From: Ulva prolifera
Taxonomy: Eukaryota; Chlorophyta; Ulvophyceae; Ulvales; Ulvaceae
Assembly: GCA_023078555.1 (NCBI GenBank)
Contig: CM041201.1
Location: 8,191,172 to 8,255,171 of the forward strand
Reading direction: 5' to 3'
DNA: 64,000 bases
The position numbers were made by a program, and so were the translations under genes. Positions within the stretch are counted from its first letter, which is position 1. Each line of letters opens with the position of its first letter. The notes beneath the pieces were generated by a model that did not search any database, was not told where the DNA came from, and saw nothing but the letters and a program-made list of their open reading frames with translations. This document shows, piece after piece, positions 34,842 to 45,459 of the stretch.

Positions 34842-35719
34842 TCAGCTTGCAGGCTGTGGGAAATACATCAGCACTAGATGAGAGGCTTTGACGACGCAAT
34901 TTCCTGCATACTCTCGTACCTTTTCAAGCCTGGACACAATATCCTCGATGTGGCGGAATGGCACCGAGGTAGGCCGGTATGCCATCGAGTACCCAGGATC
35001 GCTGGCACGTGTCTCGCCGTTGTTGGGCAGAAACAAAGGATTTCCCCATTCATTGAAGTTCGGCAGAGGTTCCTCGTCCGGCCTCGCATCGTTGCCGGTG
35101 ATCATTCTGCGAGGTGAAGATGCGTTCAGACTATTTCGCTACATGGTTCAGAACAATGAAATGTAATGAATCTGCTACAAAGATCAAACGGTACGCCCTC
35201 TATGGAGCACTTCACCCATAGCGCCGGTGGTCCAAGGCCAAGCCAGGCCTCATCCACCGCATTGCCGCTGTTTGGGAACCCGGTCTGCTTTTCGCGGGCC
35301 GTTGCGTGGTGACACCGCGGAGTATGTCCTGTGTGCCGTCGAACCGTGTGGCTTTCATGCATCGTGATAGAGTCAGGCACGGTGCAAAGAGCCTGCTGTC
35401 GGCCAGGCAGCCGGGAGCGCAAGGCATGCAGCCAGCTGCTTCAGCAAACTTCCCCGATCCAGACGCACGACCACAATTGTGTGCCCGTGTCGCGCTCTCC
35501 CCGCACCACCCATGATGACGTACAGCCATCCCACGGTTGGCCGGAACAGCAGCACCTTGCCTGAATCGAACATAGCAGCAACGGCCAGCCACAGGAAGCA
35601 GCACGATTGATGCACCGATACCTGAGCGGCACACGCTCGCGACCCCAGAGTTTTCTGGCATCCTTGCTGAAGCTTGCTGGAAGCTTGGCCGCCTGCTTCG
35701 CAGCCCCGCGCAACAGCAT
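34842..35719 (-). CDS. Small two-exon protein with a mitochondrial-type presequence
   Basis: Exon 1, 35622-35719, begins with ATG. Exon 2 runs from 35106 to a stop at about 34842. The junction (AG, GTATCG donor, CGCAG acceptor) is in phase and gives 120 residues. The start, MLLRGAAKQAAKLPASFSKD followed by ARKLWGR, is basic, amphipathic and lacks acidic residues for the first 19 positions, as in mitochondrial presequences. The mature part is hydrophilic, with NFNEWGNPLFLPNN, YSMAYRPTSVPFRHIEDIVS and a short helical end. I do not recognise the family; a small respiratory-chain or ribosomal subunit is one possibility. Confidence 0.5.
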
Positions 35720-37010
35720 TACGAATGTTCGCTGGCCGCGCTTGTCACAAGTTTAGCGGTGCTGACCTCGCGACGCAAGTGACACCGTGCGAGGGTAAAT
35801 TCTGCATTGACGCCTCCGGTTTTTCACCGGTGCTCGTGACGAACGCGCTGGTCATTCTGTTCACCCAGGCCTGGCCAGGGCGCTTGCATATGGGTTGCCG
35901 TAACCTCGCGAGGCCATCTGTGCACACTCGAAGCGGCACGAACCCAGCTCCGCGATCAGGGCTGGCCATGCATACAGACTGTCATGTGTCTCTGAGATGC
36001 TGGGGCGATGCGTCCGCGGTGTAGATGCGGGCCCATGGGAGACGGGCTGCCAAGATCTCGTCCCCGCAGACAGCACGTGCCGCACATGCGCTCGATTAGC
36101 GCAAACTAGAGCTGGTTACAAATAAGTCATCGTGCCGCCCGTCTCCTCGTTGGCTGCCAGTGCAGCAGCGAGTTTGCTGACGCTGGGGCGCGATATCGAT
36201 CTTGAATTTCCACGAAGAAATAATCTTCATCTAGAGGCTCTAGACTAGAGCTGTCCGTCGCGACGTCGCGACGTCGATTGCAAGCAGCCCGGTGCGCCGC
36301 AGCCAACCATGAAAATTTTGGTCGCTTAAGCGGGACGGTGCAACAGGCATCGACGCATCACAGCGCTGACGTCGTGGACTGAAGTCGGGCGCACCATGGG
36401 CGCTTGAGGGCATCGCGGGCGGCTGAACGTATTTTCAAAGCGAGCTCGGGTTCCCGAGCCTCAGAGCGCATGCATATGATCGGCCGCATCGCGAGCACAT
36501 CAACCTCCTCGAGCAAATGCTGCGCCGACATCGACGCCCACTATCAAGCTTGATGTAGAATTGATCAACAAGGTAGATCTGGGCTGGATCTGCGCCAGAA
36601 AACGTACATAGGCTGAGGCTAATTTTAGGCAGTGCCTGCCGAAACCGAATATCCGAGCGCCAAGTCAGGCACATATCGAGCCTGGCTCGTGCCATGCAAC
36701 GAATGGCAATTACCAAGTTGCGCCTCAGCAAAAGCCGGGCATCAGCTGAACCGGCAGGCGTTGCGGCGCGGGCGGCCCCGGCCGGGGTCATCCCGATCTG
36801 TATGCGCGGGATGACTGCCGGGGCCGCCACGCGTGTGGCACAACAGCTGAACAACGCTACAGCGTTCAACGCCTGTCGCCTGCTCTGCGCTACATGCTCG
36901 CAGAGAAGGCCCGTGATCGTCTGGCGCTGCATGCGATATCACGCAATAAACTAAGCAGCTGCCCAGCTCGCATGTTTTTTGTCAGCTCTAGGACAAATTT
37001 GGTGAGGCAA

Positions 37011-37255
37011 GTACCTACGTAGCCCCACAGGCAGCAGGCGTAGGTTGATGTTGATGCGGATGAGATTCGGTTTCAGTGTTTGTTTTCTCCCGTTCACTCT
37101 TTTGTAAGAAGGTACCTACGTAGCCCCACAGGCAGCAGGCGTAGGTTGATGTTGATGCGGATGAGATTCGGTTTCAGTGTTTGTTTTCTCCCGTTCACTC
37201 TTTTGTAAGAAGGTACCTACGTAGCCCCACAGGCAGCAGGCGCAGGCTCGTGGGA
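37011..37255. repeat. 101-bp tandem repeat, about 2.4 copies
   Basis: Two essentially identical units (37011-37111 and 37112-37212) plus the first about 43 bases of a third. Each starts GTACCTACGTAGCCCCACAG and ends CTTTTGTAAGAAG or a variant. Confidence 0.93.
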
Positions 37256-37849
37256 CCATGGTCCCACAGCGCACCAGAGCCTTCCCCCCTTACCCGCCCG
37301 CTCACACAAGCACAAGCACTTGCCCTCCCACAACTGCAACACCCACAACCATGCTGCAGCATGGTGCACCCCTGCAGGCCTCAGTGCACGCTCTTGGCCA
37401 TTGCCCCGGATCGATGCATGCATGCCAGTGATCGAGATTCAGATTCAGATGCGTTTGACAGTGTTGCAGTGCTGAGATGCGCCGGGTGCTGTCTCCCGCA
37501 CACACACCCACACACCGCCTGAGCCCCATGCCCTGACGCAGTGCGTATAGCTCGCGTGTGCACAGCTGGAGCAGGCGGTCCGCGTGGGACAGGCACGTGG
37601 CGGGAGGGTCGGAGCCACACGTCGCCGACGGTCGGCAGCCTGTAAAGCAAAGTAAATCTGCATATACCGAACTGAATTAAAAGCATGAACATGTGACGCG
37701 TAACGCTGGGTTTCCTACGTACCCAGCTAGGTATAGTTAATCATGATTTCTCGGGGCGACACATGGGTACCCAACAAAGCCTGGAAGGGTTAGACCTAGA
37801 CCCCATGTAACGCTGGCCTAGCTGTCCCTGCTTTTCATTTAGTACGGTA

Positions 37850-38091
37850 CTACGCTGTATCGTGCAGCGGACGTTGACAACTCCGAATTAACGGGACCAC
37901 ATATGCCGAAGGGGTGAACCACCTGGAAACCCCCCTCAGACGACCGTACGCAACTCACAGGGCCTCCTCCTGTGCTAAGCGAGGTGGTCACGTACGGCCG
38001 TTTCGATTCCCCGAAGCGCACACAGAATCGAACCCACGACCTCCTGATTCGGAGGGGGTAGCTTTTAATCCGTCCTCAACCCATTGGACCC
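37850..38091 (-). repeat. tRNA-derived SINE, copy 4
   Basis: On the minus strand: box-A-like GGGTCCAATGGGTTGAGGA, box-B-like GTGGGTTCGATTCTGTG, then the shared body including GTGAGTTGCGTACGGTCGTC and ACTCCGAATT in complement. The usual GTAAA tail is absent at its end, but a detached tail-like GTAAAGCAAAGTAAATCTG occurs at about 37638, so about 200 bp may have been inserted or a second fragment may lie there. Confidence 0.75.
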
Positions 38092-38135
38092 GTGTATGCT
38101 GCAGGCTGCGCATGCGCTCCTGCGTACCTCTAGAG

Positions 38136-38248
38136 CAGTGTTGGGCCATCGGGCCCGATCATGACGTGCACATAGAACAGTACCCCGAATATCCCCATCT
38201 ACCGTCGGGGTGACAGCCCTGGAAATGCTGCAGACCGGTCCAACACTG
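38136..38248. mobile_element. hAT-like MITE, copy M3
   Basis: 113 bp with ends CAGTGTTGGGCC and GGTCCAACACTG. It is flanked by a perfect 8-bp target duplication, CTCTAGAG, at 38128-38135 and 38249-38256. This is the clearest insertion of the family in the window. Confidence 0.9.
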
Positions 38249-38445
38249 CTCTAGAGGCAGACCGCCACGGCGCGCGCACCTGCGGGGTTCTGCAAACGCG
38301 TCGGCCACGTCTGCTGACCGCGGCAGCGCTGCGGATATGCCGCCACGGTCATGCAGCTGAGAAGCAGCCCAGGCTGCAGGGCCGGCCGGGTGGAGTGCTG
38401 CGCGGCGGAGAACGCCATGCATCAGGCACTCACACCCGACGCGTT

Positions 38446-38708
38446 TGCGCAGGGCCTGTATCTGTGTCCGCCAGCGGCTTGAACCTCTGTGCCGTCGGGC
38501 ACTCGCGTGTGTTGGTGCACATCAGTGTTGGGTCGCTTTACAGCGGTTTCAGGGCTGCCACCCAAATTTTTTTAAATAGACCTGGATCTTCGGAATTGTT
38601 CCATGTGATCAGGCCCGGTGACCCAGCACTGCAGTGCACCAACACACGCGAGTGCCCGACGGCACAGAGGTTCAAGCCGCTGGCGGACACAGATACAGGC
38701 CCTGCGCA
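38446..38708. repeat. Perfect 75-bp inverted repeat with a MITE in its loop
   Basis: The left arm, 38446-38520, and right arm, 38634-38708, are exact reverse complements by my reading. Arms start TGCGCAGGGCCTGTATCTG and end GTGTTGGTGCAC. The 113-bp spacer is almost exactly one MITE (38523-38631). The arms do not resemble the MITE or SINE families. Confidence 0.9.
38523..38631. mobile_element. hAT-like MITE, copy M4, inverted orientation
   Basis: 109 bp with ends CAGTGTTGGGTC and GACCCAGCACTG; the interior is in the reverse orientation relative to M1-M3. The adjoining 8 bp, GTGCACAT and CAGTGCAC, do not form a direct repeat, unlike M1, M2, M3 and M5. This suggests a rearrangement at this copy. 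Confidence 0.85.
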
Positions 38709-38755
38709 CCATGGTGTACATGCCCCGGCACACACGGGGGGCTGCGCGGATTCGT

Positions 38756-38805
38756 CGGCGCCATAACACGTGTTATGGCGCCGTTGGACCCAGTACTGGG
38801 TCCAA
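38756..38805. repeat. Two consecutive perfect palindromes (28 bp and 22 bp)
   Basis: 38756-38783 is centred on AACACGTGTT and is flanked by GGCGCC on each side. 38784-38805 is TTGGACCCAGTACTGGGTCC followed by AA. They abut with no gap; the second runs into the 5' end of SINE copy 5. Confidence 0.9.
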
Positions 38806-39063
38806 TGGCTTGAGGACGGATTATAAGCTACCCCCTCCGTTTCAGGAGGTCGTGGGTTCGATTCTGCGTGCGCTTCAGGGAATCGAAACGGCCGTACGTG
38901 ACCACCTCGCTTAGCACTGGAGGAGGCCCTGTGAGTTGCGTACGGTCGTCTGAGGGGGGTTTCCAGGTGGTTTACCCCTTCGGCATATGTGGTCCCGTTA
39001 ATTTGGAGTTGTCAATGTCCAATAGGATACGGCTCAGTAAATTCAGATTTACTGTACTTTACT
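38799..39063 (+). repeat. tRNA-derived SINE, copy 5
   Basis: Most complete plus-strand copy. Box-A-like GGTCCAATGGCTTGAGGA at 38799, box-B-like GTGGGTTCGATTCTG at about 38850, body with CACCTCGCTTAGCACTGGAG and TTCCAGGTGGTTTACCCC, then GTTGTCAATGTCCAATAGG and a tail ATTTACTGTACTTTACT. The head resembles a tRNA with internal RNA polymerase III promoter boxes. Confidence 0.82.
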
Positions 39064-40398
39064 GGAAGTACACCCAAAACGTACACACACCTGCGTCTTC
39101 TCGGGTGGCACAGCATAACAGCAGCTGCTCTTGCGCCAGTACTAGTGCCACCGGCAAGCACACATGCATGCAGCTACAGCTACAGCTGGACTCACACTCT
39201 TCGCTCGATCTGCTCGCCGGGCCTGTCAGACCTGACGGACGGAGCAGGTCCAGGAGTTGGATCGGCTGCCTGTCCGCGGTCCACGTCGTCACTGTGCCCC
39301 GCGTGCTGCCAGTGAGAGCCTCGAAAATTGCGGCGACAGCAACCGTAAAGCAGCCTGGCCCTGCTCCGACCTTTCCTACTGCTGCCCGCTGACGTACCTT
39401 TTGCAGCATGCGCACGGTGGGTGTCACGGACCAAAGGGTCACGGTCACTGCAGCAGGTATGTCTATGTGATACATGGTGCAGCCATGCACGTGGTGACTA
39501 TAGTTGACAGGTGGGCGGTGGCAGCATGCACATGGTTATTGGTTGAAAGTAAATGTACTGTAAATTTACTGTAGCTATAGCAATATCCCGTGAAAGGGGG
39601 CTCATTACTCCCAGGGGCCATAGGTCCATCGAGATCGCGATGCGTGGAGCTCTGTAGGAAGCAAAGGAAGGTGTTTGTGTTACGAAGTCAAAGGCGAGGA
39701 GGCAGGTACCACCGCAAGGTCTGCAGGAAAAGATGTTGCGCCCAGCTGAATCAGCCTTCTCTGGCTACTCTAGTTTCACAGCTGGCCGGACATCACCAGC
39801 AGTCATGGAGGCACGGGCAAGATGTTTGAATACACTGTTGCAGTGCCGGATGATTGTTGAAACTTTGCAAGCAGTTTCTGTCACTTATTGGCCTGGTAGG
39901 TTGCAACTGGGTGCATTCACAAGCTTTCAAAGCTGAGGTGCTGGTCACATGCTGGTGTGCCGGTTCCGTGCTGTGCTCAATGCAGTAGAGAGCCAGTCAG
40001 TGTGCACTTGCTTGCACAACGTTGAGGCACAGCCATGACCCCATCTGGACCTAGATGTGCCCGGTAGAGATGCGCATGAACAATAGAATGGAGGGGATGG
40101 CAAAATCCTGTACGCACCAGCTACATGCATACTTTGTCTCTCAAAATGTTCCTCCGCAACACTGTGCAGGCTTGATTGATGTGACAGAGGTTAAATGCCC
40201 AAAACAAGCAAGTGTGTATTGCAGCATGGCTACTGGTGCTTCGGCTCCCACTTGCGACGCAACGTGCGTCTGTGGGCGCCAAACGCGAGGCAAAAGCTTC
40301 GCGATAATGCAGAGTTAGCCGGTCGTAGAATAGTGTGCATTGCTGGCAAGCCACGGCCGGCCTGACCAGGACTTCCATCCAGGACATGGGTTAGCAGG

Positions 40399-43300
40399 AT
40401 GCGAGCTCGACAGCGCGATCTCATCAATGCAACTAGCTCAGTGGGCTACGTATATAGTGATAGCTCTGCGAGTGGCGTAGCTAGGCGGTTTGCGTCTTCA
40501 GCCCAGCGGCACTGGGACGTGTCGCATCCGGTTGCATACTGGAGAGCGGATGGTAGCGTCTACGCAGGGAGGAGCGCCCCAAAAGCAGGCCGAGGATGGT
40601 TCTCTGGATTCCTGCTTCCTTTGTCGCTTTTAGGAATTGCTGGCGCCGGAATCCAGCGGTATGGGCGACCTGATTCTCCTCCTGCCACTCCCGAGGCAAT
40701 CGCGCAGGATGTCAGGGACGTGTTCACCGCGGGGGTTCGCGAGCTGAACCGCTTGATAAAGTCACAGAAAGGTGCCCAGGCTCCACCTGGGCCGTTGGAC
40801 CCCGCTGCTGTACAAGTCAAGCAGTCTGATGACAGCGCAGGTGGGTTCAGCCTCCCCACCATGCTCACATCAAAGGCATGGCTACGCTCTGGCAGACCTC
40901 CTGTCTCGATTCTGCCACGGTTGCCACTTTTGAGCGAGGTGAATTCTCGTCAGGAGTTGCAGGGCCTGTGGAAGGCTTGTCCGGCAGTGAGGCAGTGCAA
41001 ACTGTCGAGTTTGACAGGGCGCCGTTGTCCGAGCTGCAAGGCTCCACGCCAATCACCGACCAGCATGACACAGCACCTGCGCTAGAGTCATCCCCGGGGC
41101 AGGCAGATCCAGATGCACCCGATGCCTCTGAGCAGCTCATGGGCGACACAGCGACTGCACACGTGCAAGAGGACGTCGAGACTGACGCCCATGTTGCGGC
41201 CTTGAACGCGCTATCCACTCTAGTAGAGCAGGCTAACGCCGCAGTTGGCTCTGTCTCGGCTGGCGCGGCAGCGCCACAAGTAGAGGTGCGGGACATCATC
41301 ATCACACATTTCTATGCGATAGCTCCGCAGTGCTGCAAACATGCACTGGAGAGGCGCATGGCCCGGACAGTCCGTGCGCATCGAAATACCACGGATGGAT
41401 CAAGCTGATATGCTATCAATTGCATGATGAACAAGCAAGTCATCTGCCACTGTGTCAGCGTGTCTGTGTGATTCTTGTGTGCAGCATGTAGGGCCTGCAA
41501 CGCTCCTGTGTCACCTGTGATCTTCCATGCTGTTGATTATGAAATATTCTGAACTGCGCACAAAACTATCGCGCCGCATCTGTCCCTGCCCTGACATTTG
41601 CGTCCGTCCGGAGCTTACTTGACTGGGGGCATGGCAGCTCCATTGCCGGAGGAGCTGCAGCCGAAGTGGTCGCCTCAGAGCACCAAACCAAGCCAGTCAC
41701 GCTGCAGGAGTCCCTCCCTAGCAGCCACAAGCCGCTGCCAGAGGGCCTGAAAGAGACGCTGAGGCTGCGGGAGGAGCCTGTGCTGCGGACCGCGGGCTTC
41801 ATGGGCCTGCAGGCAGACACCGCCGCCTCGACGCTGCTGGAGGCTGCGGAGGCGCGGGCGACTGTGCCCCTGGGCAGCGCTGAGAAGCGCATCGCGCTCA
41901 AGCAGGCTCTCGCTGACGTGGACTCTCTCAAGGCCATCCTGCAGCAGGCACGTCTGCCCTCCCGGGGTGCTCCACTGCTGGGCCTCCCTGCCCCGCTGCA
42001 ACTTTGCAGCACTGCCATCCTCTCATCGACCATGATGCTATCTCATCGGGGGCAACACCAGGATCATATACTGTGTATGTGTATGATGTAGTGGTGTGCA
42101 GAGGGCAGAGATTTTGCGTCTAGCACGTAGAGTTAGCGTCCCCAACCGAGGCGCCTGTTGCCCCCGGGAGATGCATGCCCACAGCGACACGGCTGCAGCT
42201 CTTGCCCATATGCATGGCTCCGGCCTGCGCTTTCCCTGCGGTTCATGGTCAGCAGTGCCGCAGGAAGCTGTTGGCTGTGCGGAGCTTCAGCCTAAAACAA
42301 GCATGCGCACAGGCTGGCACGCCTGCAAGAAATAGGATAAATAGCCAGCTTCTGATCGATGTGCACACGATCACACTTTTGTTTTGGCACAGTCTGCCAC
42401 TGTTGGCAAGCGCCACGGGCTGCTGTAGCGGCGTCAGCCATCTGCTGCTGCTGCAGGCGGTGGATTTCCACAGCAAGGAGCTGCGGAAGGTGGTCGATGA
42501 GGTGGACCGGCACAAGGCTGCGGCACACGAGCACGCTTCCAGGGCCAGAGCGGCCGTGCAGAGAGCCCAGCGAGCGCTGGCTGGGCAGGAGCAGCTGGCA
42601 GGCAGATACCAGGACACAGTGCTACACCTGCAGGAGCTGGGGCTTGCGGTGCAGTTTGAGCAGATGGCGAATAAGGAGCGCGGGCAGCGCCATAAGGCGA
42701 TCGATGAGGTGTGCTGGCATGTGCCTGTGTCTGTGGGTCTCTGGTTGACAGTGCTGCCTGCGTGTCTGGTCTCACGTGGCTGGTAAGCCGTTGCTGAGGA
42801 TGGCGTAGCCTAGATCAGTGTGTTGACCACTGAGCCATCCTGAATGAAACGGCCGCTCTGCGGCTGAGCAGCTCAAGAGGATGTCAAAGAAGTACGAATC
42901 TACATAGAGCAACCTGCCCTCTCCTGAGCCAGCCTTAAAACACAGCAAGCCACCAACATGACGATGAATGATCTCACCACGCTGCAGATGGAGCTTGTTG
43001 ATGATTCACTCATGAAGTGATGGCTTGCCTGTTGAGTTCAGTGATTAGCATGTGTTTATGGGGAGAGGGCATGCGGTCCTTCTTGAGTGGATCAGGTTCC
43101 GAGTGACATGTCGCACAGACTGCGGCAGGCACCTCTCGTGTGACCTGTGACGGTGGACCAGCGCTGATGGAGAGCATGTTGCAGATGAGGACAGAGGTCA
43201 ATGCCCTTACGAGAGCCTTTGAGGGGGCCTCCGATCGGCTCAAAGCTGCACAGGAGCGAAACAAGGAGGCACAGGCTGTGCTGGAACTGTGCCAAAGGCT

Positions 43301-43890
43301 CGGAGAAGGGAGTGCGATCACAGCCGAGGTTGCAGAGTTGGCGCAGTCCTCAGGAGATGTCGTGCTTCGAGCCGCTGTGCAGAGTTTGCCAGCGAATGCT
43401 GCGGTTCAGGGCGTGGTCACCACGGACGAGCTGGTGAAACGTTGGGGGAAGGTCCGAAGGTCTGTCTGGGTGCACATGGGGATAGCTGATGACAAGCATG
43501 CTGGGCTGCTGTCGATGTCTTTGGCATCTTTGAGTTCCGCTCTGAAGGTATGATACTGCAAATTATGGACACGACGAGGCTGCACCTCACCTCCGTTCCC
43601 TCCACGTTGACATGGCGTGATCGTGTTTACAGGTGAGTGAATGGGCATCCATCAGTCTAGGTCAGGAGAGTACTCCTGAAGCACAACTGGCTGCAGTCGA
43701 CGTTGCAATTCGGGAAAGGGACCTCGCTCGCGCTCTGAGCACCCTGGAGAGGCTTCAAGGGCGACTGGGGGCTGAACACGTCTTACGTGATTTCATGGCT
43801 TCGTTGAGAGCACGAGCAGTGGCTGACCAGGCTACCATGTTGCTACATGCGCATCAGACTGCGCTTTCCACCGTTTGCCAGACATCATAG
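40399..43890 (+). CDS. MIC60: MICOS subunit MIC60 (mitofilin)
   Basis: Exons, approximate at several borders: 40399 to about 41288 (perhaps with a very short intron at 40841-40875 that would restore the frame), about 41640-41965, 42447-42708, a short one near 42960-43015, about 43142-43550, 43633-43890 (TAG). The start is basic with few acidic residues, then a single hydrophobic segment (GWFSGFLLPLSLLGIAGAG), the usual inner-membrane anchor with the bulk facing the intermembrane space. The middle is Ala/Glu-rich coiled coil. The C-terminal mitofilin domain is diagnostic: MRTEVNALTRAFEGASDRLK, AVQSLPANAAVQGV, HAGLLSMSLASLSSALKV, ERDLARALSTLERLQGRLG and DFMASLRARAVADQATMLL, close in pattern to plant MIC60. 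MIC60 builds crista junctions and contacts outer-membrane import machinery. It converges with RPLP1 across about 215 bp. Confidence 0.88.
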
Positions 43891-44105
43891 AACTACGTGT
43901 AACGTTGCCACCTCTCAGCGTTCATTTATTTCAGAGATGCGCAGCTGCTGTGGCAACGGCCACCACGATCGCCCGGCTCGCGAACACACACCATGAATTT
44001 CCGCACACAGATGTAAAAATTGTAATCCCAAAATGATACTGATTCGTCAAGGCGACTGTGTGAACTCATGTTGGCTGATCGCTGTTACATAGGCTCCTAG
44101 ACAAC

Positions 44106-44429
44106 CTAGTCGAACAAGTCGAAGCCCATGTCCTCATCCTCAGACTCCTCCTCCTTCTTCGCCTCAGCGGCAGGGGCATCGCCACCGCCACCACCACCGC
44201 CAGCAGCAGCAGCTGGTGCAGCGCCAGCTGCGGGAGCAGCGCCAACGTTGGAGATGAAGTCGTCCAGCGACTTCTTCTCAAGGAGCCTGGCGAACAGCAT
44301 TGGCCAGTAGCCATCGACGGTCACATTGGCAGCCGCAAGAATGGCCTTGATGTTGTCAACAGTGATTTCGACGCCATCGTCGTGCAGGATGCACGCAGCG
44401 TATGTGCAGGCTTGCTCCGCAGTAGACAT
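44106..44429 (-). CDS. RPLP1: 60S acidic ribosomal protein P1
   Basis: Single exon of 107 codons, unusual in this intron-rich window. The stalk protein P1 dimerises with P2 and recruits elongation factors to the large ribosomal subunit. The N-terminal domain reads MSTAEQACTYAACILHDDG, then ITVDNIKAILAAANVTVDGY and LFARLLEKKSLDDFI. It is followed by a flexible Ala/Gly hinge with a run of seven Gly, and the hallmark acidic tail EESEDEDMGFDLFD. An in-frame non-ATG extension upstream (to 44456) is ignored because the protein family starts at MSTAEQ. Length and layout are normal for P1. Confidence 0.96.
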   Translation of the reverse strand: MSTAEQACTYAACILHDDGVEITVDNIKAILAAANVTVDGYWPMLFARLLEKKSLDDFISNVGAAPAAGAAPAAAAGGGGGGGDAPAAEAKKEEESEDEDMGFDLFD

Positions 44430-44779
44430 TTCGAAAGAGTTTAAGCACGTTGGCACTAACGAAATGTTTGAAAGAGATAGAGGGATGTTCCAGTTTTGCT
44501 TTTAAACCTGCCCGTTTCGCATGTACAGTGCAGGGCAGGCATTTGCGTCGAGGGGGGCCCTATGACGGCGGCCAGTGCACCAAGCCACTGCGACAGCATA
44601 CTCGCTTGGCTGGTACACCGCGGTGCGATCATCGAACACATCACAACAGGGTAAAGGCAGGGCACAGAACACCACAACACATCAGCCTCTATCAATGTCG
44701 ATTTTCGCAACCGGGGAGCCAGCTTCCATAGACATGTCAAAGCTCAATGACATTCACTCTCAACCAAAGGTTACATCCA

Positions 44780-45130
44780 GGCACTAAGCATCTCGGACAA
44801 GCTGCCGATGAAATAGTTGACCGCTTCTGAATGCCATCGGTGATGTGAACTGTCTGCATTGAAACGCCATGGGCGCCCAGTATTCCCGGATGGCGAATTG
44901 TCTGTTTCCCAATCAGCACCTAATTGGGAGGATGATACAGCCCTCACACAGCTCAAGTCCCATGGCACACAAGGCGTCCGTAATCTGATTGCTGGCTTCT
45001 CTGTCTACGGGACTTGCAACAAGCAGCATCATCTGAAACGGGCAACGGCACAAACGGCAAGGCAGTGCTGCCCTGTCAAAGGGCACTGCGAGCACCTTCA
45101 CACATCGTTTGCCTGCACCATGCACTGCGT
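44780..45130 (-). CDS. Possible small gene upstream of RPLP1
   Basis: A minus-strand segment encoding MMLLVASPVDREASNQITDA then CAMGLELCEGCIILP, just after an acceptor-like TTTCAG, looks coding, and a segment ending GSLSEMLSAWM or an alternative frame could be its last exon. Splice options disagree and I recognise no family. It may be a small conserved protein or chance. Confidence 0.3.
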
Positions 45131-45180
45131 CAGTGCCAAGCCATGCACACCCACCCTCGTGCCAACACGCAAGTAATTAC

Positions 45181-45300
45181 AACCAGCTCGGCTGTGTAGC
45201 TTAATTACACAGCCGAGCTGGTTACAGGCTACACAGCCGGCTGTGTAGCCTGCCGGCCTGCCAGCAGTGGTACGGCTACACAGCCGAGATGTAGATGTGT
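45181..45300. repeat. Cluster of hairpins built from a GCTACACAGCCG unit
   Basis: An 18-bp perfect stem (45181-45198 with 45206-45223, 7-nt loop) is followed by a perfect 28-bp palindrome (45225-45252, centre AGCCGGCT). A further GGCTACACAGCCGAG occurs at about 45285. The unit appears five times in alternating orientation within 120 bp, between the CCZ1 3' end and the possible small gene upstream of RPLP1. Confidence 0.92.
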
Positions 45301-45459
45301 CCGCCACAAAACAGAAGACTGATTTGAAGCAGGGTAAACCTGTACTACTGCACACATGGATGGCGGCAGAACGGCGCATGCTCACATCAGCATCATCGAT
45401 TCCAACAAGCAACTATCAGGCACCACTCCCACAATGCAGCTGTCATCTACAGAAGCATG

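Larger units (their letters stand above)
35720..40398. other. Gene-poor, repeat-rich region
   Basis: No gene is supported here. It contains a 101-bp tandem repeat (37011-37255), two long SINE copies (37850-38091 and 38799-39063), two MITEs (38136-38248 and 38523-38631), a 75-bp perfect inverted repeat (38446-38708), and two perfect palindromes in a row (38756-38805). The remainder, 35.7-37.0 kb and 39.1-40.4 kb, shows nothing I can name. Confidence 0.6.

Noticed and set aside
37011-37255. CRISPR-like array or LTR pair
   Set aside because: It is a simple tandem repeat without spacers, terminal dinucleotides or internal coding sequence.
38799-38880. A functional tRNA gene
   Set aside because: The box A and box B matches belong to the SINE head; the acceptor stem does not pair and the sequence continues into the repeat body.
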